Assembly: GCA_023389455.1 (NCBI GenBank) | Contig: JAEWEJ010000383.1 | Location: 1 to 5,620, forward strand | Reading direction: 5' to 3' | Length of the DNA stretch: 5,620 nt | From: Actinomycetes bacterium | GTDB lineage: Bacteria > Actinomycetota > Actinomycetes > Actinomycetales > Cellulomonadaceae | In this document: positions 1 through 5,620 of the stretch, piece by piece | Layout of the letters: the number at the start of each line of letters is the position of its first letter | Position numbering within the stretch: position 1 is the first letter of the stretch | Notes under the pieces: model-generated | What the model saw: only the letters and a program-made list of their open reading frames with translations | What the model was told of the DNA's origin: nothing | Database searches by the model: none | Made by a program: the position numbers and the translations under genes

Positions 1-740
1 TCGCCGGCGTGCCCGCGCGGCGCCCCGCGACACAGGTCGACGAGACGCAGGACCTCCACGTCGACGTCGATCCCGCGGACCCGGGGTACGCGTCGCGCGC
101 CGCGCACAAGCTCGCCGACGCCCTCGACGCCTACGGCGCCGCAGGTCCGGTCGTGGTCGGCCGGCAGTGCCTGGACGCCGGCGCGAGCACCGGCGGCTTC
201 ACCGACGTGCTGCTGCGACGGGGCGCCGCCCGGGTCGTGGCGGTCGACGTCGGTCACGGTCAGCTCGTGCCGCGCCTGCGGGACGACCCGCGGGTCGAGG
301 TGCGCGAGCACGTCAACGTGCGCGACCTGCGCGCCGGGGACGTGACGCCGCCGCCCGGTCTGGTCGTCGCGGACCTCTCGTTCATCTCGCTCACGCTGGT
401 CCTCGGGCCGCTGCTGGCGGTCGCCGACCGCGGCGCCGACCTCGTCCTCCTCGTCAAGCCGCAGTTCGAGGTCGGGAGGTCGCGCCTCGGTTCCGACGGC
501 GTCGTGCGCGACCCCGGCCTGTGGCGCGACGCCGTGACGACGGTGTGCGACCGGGTCCTCGAGCTGGGTGCCACCGTGCGCGACGTGCGGCCCAGCACGC
601 TGCCCGGGACGCACGGCAACGTGGAGTTCGTCCTCTGGGCGCAGCGAGCCGTGCCCGAGGTCGCGCCGACCACGACGGACGTCGCCGCCGCGGTGCAGGC
701 CGCGGTCGAGGCGGCTGCCCGTGACCGGGGTGCACGATGA
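1..740 (+). CDS. tlyA: TlyA family 16S/23S rRNA (cytidine-2'-O)-methyltransferase, 5'-truncated by window edge
   Basis: SAM-dependent rRNA methyltransferase. The M. tuberculosis family member 2'-O-methylates C1409 of 16S and C1920 of 23S rRNA, and its loss gives capreomycin resistance; older annotations call it 'hemolysin'. Reading is open from base 3. The first residues (AGVPARRPATQV) match the end of the N-terminal S4 RNA-binding domain, so roughly 35-40 residues and the true start lie upstream. The GTG at base 9 is internal and not the start. The Rossmann-like domain shows the SAM loop GASTGGFTD (bases 180-206). The FtsJ/RrmJ-type K-D-K-E set is visible: Lys in SRAAHKL (108), Asp in VADLSFIS (372), Lys in VKPQFEVG (456), Glu in GNVEFVLW (624). 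The C-terminal helix after GNVEF is usual for actinobacterial members. The stop overlaps the nadK start as ATGA (737-740), which suggests coupled translation. Nothing looks broken. The family call is firm; the exact target bases are inferred from the family. Confidence 0.96.
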   Translation, partial: AGVPARRPATQVDETQDLHVDVDPADPGYASRAAHKLADALDAYGAAGPVVVGRQCLDAGASTGGFTDVLLRRGAARVVAVDVGHGQLVPRLRDDPRVEVREHVNVRDLRAGDVTPPPGLVVADLSFISLTLVLGPLLAVADRGADLVLLVKPQFEVGRSRLGSDGVVRDPGLWRDAVTTVCDRVLELGATVRDVRPSTLPGTHGNVEFVLWAQRAVPEVAPTTTDVAAAVQAAVEAAARDRGAR

Positions 741-1606
741 CGCGCCGGGCACTGGTCGTGCGCCACAGCGGCCGGCCCGAGGCGCTCGACGCCACCGAGG
801 CGGTGCTGCGCGCGCTGGAGCAGGCGGGCGTCGAGCCGGTGACCGCCTCGCAGGACACCACGGCCGAGGAGCTGCCGCCCTTCGAGCTCGCGGTGGTGCT
901 CGGAGGTGACGGCACCATCCTGCGGGCGGCGGAGCTGACGCGCGGCACGGACGTGCCGCTGCTCGGGGTCAACCTGGGGCACGTCGGCTTCCTCGCCGAG
1001 ATCGAGCCGGCCGACGTCACGACGGCCGTGCACCGGCTGACCGAGGGCGACTACACGGTCGAGGAGCGGGTGACGCTCGACGTCCGGCTCGTCGCGGCCG
1101 ACGGCACGGTGCGCGAGGCGTGGGCGCTCAACGAGGCCGCCCTGGAGAAGACCGACCCGTCGCGCATGATCGAGGTGGTCGTCGAGGTCGACGGTCGGCC
1201 GTTGTCGTCCTTCGGGTGCGACGGACTGATCGCGGCCTCCGCGACGGGGTCGACGGCGCACGCCTTCTCGGCGGGAGGGCCCGTGGTGTGGCCCGACGTC
1301 CGCGGCACGGTCATGGTGCCCCTGGCGGCGCACAGCCTCTTCGCGCGCCCCCTGGTCATGGGGCCGACGAGCGTCCTCGCGGTCGAGGTCATCGACAGGT
1401 CCCCGTCGACGGCGGTCGTGACCTGCGACGGGCGGCGTCAGCTGCCGGTGCCGCGCGGGACGCGCCTCGAGGTGCGGGTCAGCGACGTGCCCGTGAGGTT
1501 CGCCCGGCTGAACCCTGCCCCCTTCACCACACGTCTGGTGCAGAAGTTCGACCTGCCGGTGATCGGCTGGCGCGGGCTCGGCGGCGACGAGGACGGTGCG
1601 GTGTGA
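737..1606 (+). CDS. nadK: NAD kinase (ATP/polyphosphate-dependent, PpnK type)
   Basis: Phosphorylates NAD+ at the adenosine-ribose 2'-OH to make NADP+; cytosolic and normally essential. The 289-residue length is close to other actinobacterial NAD kinases. Seen directly: the catalytic GGDGT motif at residues 56-60 (Asp58); LGVNLGHVGFLAE at 76-88; the N-E pair in ALNEAALEK (Asn132, Glu133); the second signature with CDGLI and TGSTAHAFSAGGPVVWPD at about 161-187; RPLV at 204-207; a terminal KFDLPVIGWRG like that of mycobacterial PpnK. The family normally reads TPTGSTAY in the second signature; here it is SATGSTAH, with Ala169 replacing Pro and His175 replacing Tyr. The usual P-N-N-A-H of actinobacterial homologs is PLAAH (195-199). 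The reading frame is intact around these changes. The ATG sits in an ATGA overlap with tlyA, with only a weak upstream GGGG (727-730), so translation probably depends on coupling. The stop overlaps the recN GTG. Confidence 0.97.
   Translation: MTRRALVVRHSGRPEALDATEAVLRALEQAGVEPVTASQDTTAEELPPFELAVVLGGDGTILRAAELTRGTDVPLLGVNLGHVGFLAEIEPADVTTAVHRLTEGDYTVEERVTLDVRLVAADGTVREAWALNEAALEKTDPSRMIEVVVEVDGRPLSSFGCDGLIAASATGSTAHAFSAGGPVVWPDVRGTVMVPLAAHSLFARPLVMGPTSVLAVEVIDRSPSTAVVTCDGRRQLPVPRGTRLEVRVSDVPVRFARLNPAPFTTRLVQKFDLPVIGWRGLGGDEDGAV
1589..1593 (+). promoter_or_regulatory. Shine-Dalgarno site of recN inside the end of nadK
   Basis: GAGGA lies 9 bases before the GTG at 1603. It supports that GTG, rather than any start farther upstream in the same open frame, as the recN initiation codon. 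Its position inside the nadK coding region fits a coupled operon. Confidence 0.55.
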
Positions 1607-3339
1607 TCGACGAGATCCGGATCGACGACCTCGGCGTCATCGGACGCGCGCACGTGCGCCTCGGCCCCGGTCTGACCGTCCTGACGGGGGAGACCGGCGC
1701 GGGCAAGACGATGGTCCTCACGGCGCTCGGGCTGCTGCTCGGTGGCCGGGCCGACCCCGCCACCGTGCGGAGGGGCGCCACGGGTGCCGCCGTCGAGGGG
1801 CGGGTGCTGCTGCCGCCGGGGTCCCCGGCGCTGGAGCGCGCGCGGGACGCGGGCGCGGAGGTCGACGACGACGGCTCCCTGGTCGTGCTGCGCACGGTCG
1901 GGGCGAGCACGGACGGCGCCGCCGGGCGGTCGCGCGCCTACCTGGGCGGTCGGTCGGTGCCGCAGGGCGTGCTCGCGGAGATCGCCGAGGAGCTCGTGAC
2001 GGTGCACGGCCAGGCCGACCAGATGCGCCTGCGCTCGGCGTCCCGGCAGCGTGCCGCGCTGGACGCGTTCGCGGGTGCGGCCCACGGCGAGGTGCTCGCC
2101 GAGCACGCCGCGACCTGGGCCGAGCGGGCGCGGGTCCAGGCGGAGCTCGAGGACCGCGTGGCGCGTGCCCAGGAGCGCGTGCGGGAGGCAGAGCTGCTGC
2201 GTCTCGGGCTCGCCGAGGTCGAGCGCGTGGCACCCCAGCCGGACGAGGACGTGGAGCTCGCGGCGGAGGCGGAGCGGCTCGGCAACGCCGAGGACCTGCG
2301 TGCGGCCGCCGCCGGGGCGCACACCGCGCTCGTCGGCGACGAGGACACGGCCGACGTCGGCGCCGCGGCCGTCGTGCTGGTCGAGGAGGCCCGGCGCCTG
2401 CTCGAGCACGCGGGTCTGCACGACCGGACGCTGACCCAGCTCGCCGAGCGTGCGGCCGAGGCGGGCTACCTGCTGGCGGACCTCGCGGCGGAGCTGTCCG
2501 CGTACGTCCAGGACCTGCAGGCGGACCCCGCCCGCCTGGACGCGGTGCAGCGGCGCCGCGCCGAGCTCGGCGGCCTGACCCGCAGCTACGGCGAGGACGT
2601 GGCAGCCGTGCTCCGGTGGTCGCAGGACGCCGCCCGACGGCTGCTGGACCTGGACGGTGGCCAGGAGCGCGTCGCCGAGCTGACCGAGCGACGGGACGCG
2701 CTCGACGCGCGCCTGGACGCACTCGCGGCGACGATCACCGCGACGCGCACCGAGGCGGCAGGCCGCCTCGCGCAGGCCGTCACGGACGAGCTGGCGAACC
2801 TCGCGATGGCGGGCGCGCACCTCGAGGTGTCGGTGCGTCCGGCCGACGAGGCCGGGGCGCACGGCGCCGACCACGTCGAGATGCTGCTCGTCCCGCACGC
2901 CGGTGCGCCGGCCCGGCCGCTCGGCAAGGGCGCCTCCGGCGGCGAGCTCTCCCGCGTGATGCTGGCACTCGAGGTGGCGCTCGCCACAGCCGAGGGCTCC
3001 GGTGCGGCCACGCCGGGGACGTTCGTGTTCGACGAGGTGGACGCCGGCGTCGGCGGCCGTGCCGCCACGCAGGTCGGGGAGCGGCTGGCCCGCCTCGCCC
3101 GGGGCACGCAGGTGCTGGTCGTGACGCACCTCGCCCAGGTCGCGGCGTTCGCGGACCGTCACCTCGTCGTCACGAAGTCGGTCGCGGACGGCGTGGACGT
3201 CGTCACGGAGTCGGACGTGCGGGAGGTCGAGGGCGAGGACCGGGTGCGCGAGCTGGCACGGATGCTCTCGGGCCAGGACGACTCGGTCACGGCGCGCGCC
3301 CACGCGGCTGAGCTGTTGGCCCAGTCCATGGGACGATGA
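1603..3339 (+). CDS. recN: DNA repair protein RecN (SMC-like ATPase)
   Basis: SMC-family ATPase recruited to DNA double-strand breaks, helping RecA-dependent recombinational repair. Length is 578 residues, normal for the family. The open frame extends far upstream into nadK, but the protein family begins exactly here (MIDEIRIDDLGVIGRA), at a GTG overlapping the nadK stop as GTGA and preceded by GAGGA. Seen directly: Walker A GETGAGKT (residues 29-36, Lys35); the RecN-typical VHGQADQ (134-140); a long Ala/Glu/Arg-rich region at about 155-400 predicted to form the coiled-coil arms, with the mid-arm RSYG near 327-330; ABC signature SGGELSR (445-451); Walker B TFVFDE (473-478, Asp477 and Glu478); and the H-loop VVTHLAQVA (His509). 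All ATPase elements are present, so the protein should be active. In many bacteria recN is under SOS control. No LexA-type site can be seen because any promoter would lie upstream of this window's genes. Confidence 0.97.
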   Translation: MIDEIRIDDLGVIGRAHVRLGPGLTVLTGETGAGKTMVLTALGLLLGGRADPATVRRGATGAAVEGRVLLPPGSPALERARDAGAEVDDDGSLVVLRTVGASTDGAAGRSRAYLGGRSVPQGVLAEIAEELVTVHGQADQMRLRSASRQRAALDAFAGAAHGEVLAEHAATWAERARVQAELEDRVARAQERVREAELLRLGLAEVERVAPQPDEDVELAAEAERLGNAEDLRAAAAGAHTALVGDEDTADVGAAAVVLVEEARRLLEHAGLHDRTLTQLAERAAEAGYLLADLAAELSAYVQDLQADPARLDAVQRRRAELGGLTRSYGEDVAAVLRWSQDAARRLLDLDGGQERVAELTERRDALDARLDALAATITATRTEAAGRLAQAVTDELANLAMAGAHLEVSVRPADEAGAHGADHVEMLLVPHAGAPARPLGKGASGGELSRVMLALEVALATAEGSGAATPGTFVFDEVDAGVGGRAATQVGERLARLARGTQVLVVTHLAQVAAFADRHLVVTKSVADGVDVVTESDVREVEGEDRVRELARMLSGQDDSVTARAHAAELLAQSMGR

Positions 3340-3345
3340 GCCCCG

Positions 3346-4533
3346 ATGAGAGTCTCCCTGCGCCGCCGCACGCCCGCGACAGATGACGCCGAGGTCGTCG
3401 GGCCCGCCCGTGTCGACCCCCGCACCAAGGCGCTGACGAAGCGTCTGAAGCCCGGCGACATCGCCGTGATCGACCACCTCGACCTGGACCGCGTCTCCGC
3501 CGAGGCCCTCGTGGCCTGCCAGCCGGCCGCGGTCCTCAACGCCGCCCGGTCGACGTCGGGGCGCTACCCCAACCTGGGCCCCGAGATCGTCGTCGGCGCG
3601 GGCATCCCGCTCGTCGACGACCTGGGCCCGGACGTCATGGCGCTGACCGAGGGCCACCGGCTGCGTGTCGTCGACGGCGCCGTCTACGAGGGCGAGCGAC
3701 TCGTCGCCGAGGGAGTCGCGCAGACCCCCCAGAGCGTCGCCGCCACCATGGCGGAGGCCCGCGAGGGGCTGTCGGTGCAGCTCGAGTCGTTCGCGGCGAA
3801 CACGATGGACTACCTGCGCCGGGAGCGCGAGCTGCTGCTCGACGGCGTCGGGGTGCCCGACATCGACACCCGCATCGACGGCCGGCAGGTCCTCATCGTC
3901 GTGCGCGGCTACCACTACAAGGAGGACCTGGTCACGCTGCGGTCGTACATCCGTGAGTACCGGCCGGTGCTCATCGGGGTCGACGGCGGCGCCGACGCGA
4001 TCCTCGACGCCGGGTGGCGTCCCGACATGATCGTCGGCGACATGGACTCCGTCTCCGACCGCGCGCTGCGGTGCGGGGCCGAGATCGTCGTGCACGCGTA
4101 CCGTGACGGCCGCGCGCCGGGCATCGCCCGCGTCGAGCAGCTGGGCGTGCCGTACGTCGTGTTCCCGGCGACCGGCACCTCCGAGGACGTCGCGATGCTC
4201 CTCGCCGACGACAAGGGCGCCGAGCTGATCGTCGCCGTGGGCACGCACGCCACGCTCGTGGAGTTCCTCGACAAGGGCCGCTCGGGCATGGCCAGCACGT
4301 TCCTGACCCGCCTGCGCGTGGGAGGCAAGCTCGTCGACGCCAAGGGGGTGTCGCAGCTCTACCAGCACAGGATCTCGAACGTGCAGCTCACCCTGCTGGT
4401 CCTGGCGGGGCTGCTGGCGCTCGGCGTCGCGCTCGCGTCGACCGCCGCCGGTCAGACGCTGTTCGGCCTCGGCGGCGCGCGCATCGACGACCTCGCCTCC
4501 TGGGTCGGGTCCCTGTTCGGGGGCTCGCCGTGA
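3346..4533 (+). CDS. steA: SteA: cell-separation protein with thiamin-pyrophosphokinase-like fold and C-terminal membrane anchor
   Basis: Actinobacterial SteA (Rv1697 family). In Corynebacterium glutamicum SteA works with SteB to promote daughter-cell separation through the FtsEX-RipC hydrolase pathway. The protein is 395 residues. The N-terminal part carries RTKALTKRLKPGDIAVIDH (about 26-44) and SGRYPNLGPEI. A middle helical part includes LSVQLESFAANTMDYLRRER. The TPK-like part has GVDGGADAILDAGW (about 211-224, Asp213) and VGDMDSVSD (230-238), recalling the acidic VGDxDS motif of thiamin pyrophosphokinases. GTSEDVAMLLAD and GTHATLVEFLDKGRSGMAS are family hallmarks. A single hydrophobic helix (about 347-367) follows, then a roughly 28-residue tail, so the bulk is expected to be cytoplasmic. 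The ATG at 3346 is 6 bases after the recN stop and gives the family N-terminus; the ribosome-binding site is weak. It is probably not a thiamin enzyme: the long N-terminal region and membrane anchor are unlike TPK. Confidence 0.93.
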   Translation: MRVSLRRRTPATDDAEVVGPARVDPRTKALTKRLKPGDIAVIDHLDLDRVSAEALVACQPAAVLNAARSTSGRYPNLGPEIVVGAGIPLVDDLGPDVMALTEGHRLRVVDGAVYEGERLVAEGVAQTPQSVAATMAEAREGLSVQLESFAANTMDYLRRERELLLDGVGVPDIDTRIDGRQVLIVVRGYHYKEDLVTLRSYIREYRPVLIGVDGGADAILDAGWRPDMIVGDMDSVSDRALRCGAEIVVHAYRDGRAPGIARVEQLGVPYVVFPATGTSEDVAMLLADDKGAELIVAVGTHATLVEFLDKGRSGMASTFLTRLRVGGKLVDAKGVSQLYQHRISNVQLTLLVLAGLLALGVALASTAAGQTLFGLGGARIDDLASWVGSLFGGSP

Positions 4534-4634
4534 GCCGTCCCGCCCGCCGCGCCGTGACCCGCCCGCCGGCCGGCGCCCCGTTCGCACGTCCCGCCGCGAC
4601 CCGTCGCGCACCCGACCGAGAGCACACCAAGTGA
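4530..4634 (+). CDS. Possible 34-residue Arg/Pro/Ala-rich ORF bridging steA and steB (uncertain)
   Basis: The 97-base gap between steA and steB is open in one frame from a GTG overlapping the steA stop (GTGA, 4530-4533) to a TGA overlapping the steB start (GTGA, 4631-4634). The product would begin MSRPARRAVTRPP and end APDREHTK. It has eight Arg and one Lys against one Asp and one Glu, so it is strongly basic, with no membrane segment and no recognised domain. Such an ORF could carry ribosomes from steA to steB and act as a coupling leader rather than a functional peptide. Against it: all three codon positions are about equally GC-rich, without the strong third-position bias of the neighbours, and open frames of this size are common in such GC-rich DNA. 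Otherwise the gap holds only a 12-base palindrome (CGCCGGCCGGCG, 4564-4575) and no visible -10 element or terminator. Confidence 0.25.
   Translation: MSRPARRAVTRPPAGAPFARPAATRRAPDREHTK
4618..4622 (+). promoter_or_regulatory. Probable Shine-Dalgarno site of steB
   Basis: GAGAG ends 8 bases before the GTG at 4631, within normal spacing. It is a weaker match than GGAGG, but it supports this GTG as the start, in agreement with the family N-terminus MIDFRYHIVSL. Confidence 0.45.
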
Positions 4635-5620
4635 TCGACTTCCGGTACCACATCGTCTCCCTCATCTCCGTGTTCCTCGCGCTGGCCGTCGGCATCGCGC
4701 TGGGGGCCGGCCCGCTGAAGGAGACCATCGGCGACACCCTCACGGGCCAGGTCGAGGCGCTGCGCGCCGAGAAGGAGGGCCTGCGCGCCCAGCTCGACGA
4801 GACCGGTGGTGAGCTCGCGGCCGCTGACGCCTTCGTGTCCGCGTCCGGCGAGCGCCTGCTCGCCGGGGCGCTGACGGACCGCCGCGTCGCCCTCGTCCTG
4901 CTCGGCGAGGTCCCCGAGGACGAGGTCGCGGCGCTGACCGAGCGCCTCGCGCAGGCCGGTGCGGGTGTCTCCGCGACCGTCGTGGTCAACGACGCGTGGA
5001 CCGACCCCGCGCTCGCGACGTACCGCCGCACGCTGGCGGGCACGGTGGTCTCGTACCTCGACCAGCCGCCGGCCGCGGACGCGGGTGCCGAGACGGAGCT
5101 GGCCGAGGCGCTCGTCTCGGGGCTCGTGGGGGCGGACTCCGCCGCCCCGGACACGCTGTCGGAGAACGCGTCGTCGCTGCTCGACGTGCTGGCCGCCGGG
5201 GACCGGGCCCTGGTGACCTACACGCAGGAGGTCACACGTCCCGCCGACGCGATCGTGCTCGTCAGCGGCACGGCCTCGTCCGGCCAGGACGCGTCGCCGA
5301 CCGCCGAGGCGACGCCGGTGACGCACGACGCACAGCTCGCGCTCGCCGACGCCGCGACCCGGCTCTCCGAGGGCGCCGTCGTCGCAGGCGGTCCGCGGTC
5401 GGGCGACAGCCTGGTCTCGGCCGTCCGCGCCGACGACGCGCTGGAGGGTGTGGTCACCACCGTCACCGGGGTCACCACGGTCACCGGTCAGGTGGTCGTG
5501 CCCCTGGCGCTCGCCGCGGCGATCGCCGACGTCCCCGGGCACTACGGCTACGGCGACGGCCTCGAGGTCCTGCCGCCGGTCGTGCAGCTCGCACCGGTGG
5601 ACCGCACACCCGTCGTGCCC
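4631..5620 (+). CDS. steB: SteB / MctB family membrane-anchored protein ('copper transporter' in databases), 3' end beyond window
   Basis: Rv1698 family. The C. glutamicum member (SteB) partners SteA in activating cell-wall hydrolysis at division; the M. tuberculosis member (MctB) has been linked to copper tolerance. The GTG start gives the conserved MIDFRYHIVSLISVFLALAV. One hydrophobic helix (residues about 8-27, ending GIALGAGPL) should be an uncleaved signal anchor, placing the rest outside the membrane. Next come a short coiled-coil-like stretch (about 37-66, EALRAEKEGLRAQL), an alpha/beta-like part with RRVALVLLGEV, a Ser/Thr/Ala-rich linker (about 212-230), GAVVAGGPRSGDSLVSAVR, a doubled VTTVTG (275-286) and the family's near-terminal GHYG (303-306). 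The 330 codons seen contain no Cys, no internal Met and only three His (7, 232, 304). Reading continues through the last base without a stop, so at least 24 residues follow GHYG; M. tuberculosis Rv1698 is about 314 residues. The family call is firm, but a metal role has no support here. Confidence 0.92.
   Translation, partial: MIDFRYHIVSLISVFLALAVGIALGAGPLKETIGDTLTGQVEALRAEKEGLRAQLDETGGELAAADAFVSASGERLLAGALTDRRVALVLLGEVPEDEVAALTERLAQAGAGVSATVVVNDAWTDPALATYRRTLAGTVVSYLDQPPAADAGAETELAEALVSGLVGADSAAPDTLSENASSLLDVLAAGDRALVTYTQEVTRPADAIVLVSGTASSGQDASPTAEATPVTHDAQLALADAATRLSEGAVVAGGPRSGDSLVSAVRADDALEGVVTTVTGVTTVTGQVVVPLALAAAIADVPGHYGYGDGLEVLPPVVQLAPVDRTPVVP
5453..5488 (+). repeat. Two tandem 18-base units within steB encoding VTTVTG twice
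   Basis: GTCACCACCGTCACCGGG (5453-5470) is followed directly by GTCACCACGGTCACCGGT (5471-5488), 16 of 18 bases identical. The copies are in frame and each encodes Val-Thr-Thr-Val-Thr-Gly. From memory of the family, this stretch normally reads roughly VSTVDNxDTxxGQ with the same length. The repeat may therefore reflect substitution towards similarity rather than a duplication insertion. Confidence 0.6.

Noticed and set aside
9..11. GTG at base 9 as the start of tlyA
   Set aside because: Codons before it are open and continue the S4-domain end (AGVPARRP). Starting here would remove the RNA-binding domain, so the gene is simply cut by the window edge.
260..1333. Minus-strand open frame of 357 codons opposite tlyA and nadK
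   Set aside because: Composition is Arg/Ser/Thr-rich with no recognisable motif, and the opposite strand carries conserved catalytic motifs throughout. It is a GC-driven shadow.
1120..1602. Upstream extension of the recN frame into nadK
   Set aside because: The extension translates to Arg/Gly-rich nonsense and overlaps essential nadK motifs. Family alignment, the GAGGA site and the GTGA overlap all place the start at 1603.
4564..4575. Palindrome CGCCGGCCGGCG as a terminator or operator between steA and steB
   Set aside because: It is a 12-base perfect palindrome with no loop and no T-run. Such GC palindromes arise easily in this composition, and the genes on both sides appear co-transcribed.
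1438..5154. Minus-strand open frame of 1238 codons across recN, steA and part of steB
   Set aside because: It is antisense to three clearly conserved genes. The translation is low-complexity Arg/Ala/Gly/His/Val-rich with no domain. Long antisense frames are expected where third codon positions are nearly always G or C.
5450..5460. Inverted repeat GTGGTCACCAC as a regulatory site
   Set aside because: It lies inside conserved steB coding sequence, is explained by Val-Val-Thr-Thr codons, and has short arms expected by chance.

Overview
The window is an ordinary, densely packed chromosomal stretch from a high-GC actinobacterium. G+C is very high by eye and third codon positions are almost all G or C. 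The order tlyA - nadK - recN - steA - steB, all on the + strand, is the conserved actinobacterial order known in Mycobacterium tuberculosis as Rv1694-Rv1698. The protein style and GC level suggest a Micrococcales member such as a Cellulomonas relative. That placement is inference; the phylum is secure.

Layout: bases 1-740 hold the 3' part of tlyA (rRNA 2'-O-methyltransferase; its N-terminal S4 RNA-binding domain is mostly outside the window). Bases 737-1606 hold nadK (NAD kinase), 1603-3339 recN (SMC-like DNA repair ATPase), and 3346-4533 steA (cell-separation protein with a thiamin-pyrophosphokinase-like fold and a C-terminal membrane anchor). Bases 4631-5620 hold steB (membrane-anchored SteA partner, often labelled 'copper transporter' or MctB), still open at the window edge. 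The only gap between recognised genes is 97 bases between steA and steB. It is filled exactly by a possible 34-residue ORF that overlaps both neighbours by 4 bases.

The junctions are ATGA (tlyA/nadK), GTGA (nadK/recN), a 6-base spacer (recN/steA), then GTGA and GTGA around the small ORF. This indicates one transcript with translational coupling. The functions are mixed: rRNA methylation, NADP supply, double-strand break repair and daughter-cell separation. Only steA and steB are known to work together, in activating peptidoglycan hydrolysis at division.

I see no mobile element, CRISPR array, RNA gene, phage gene or convincing terminator, and no new multi-gene system. The points worth a second look are small: the bridging mini-ORF, unusual residues in the NAD kinase substrate-site motifs, the absence of cysteine and internal methionine in a protein commonly labelled a copper transporter, a short repeat in steB, and an extended SteB C-terminus.
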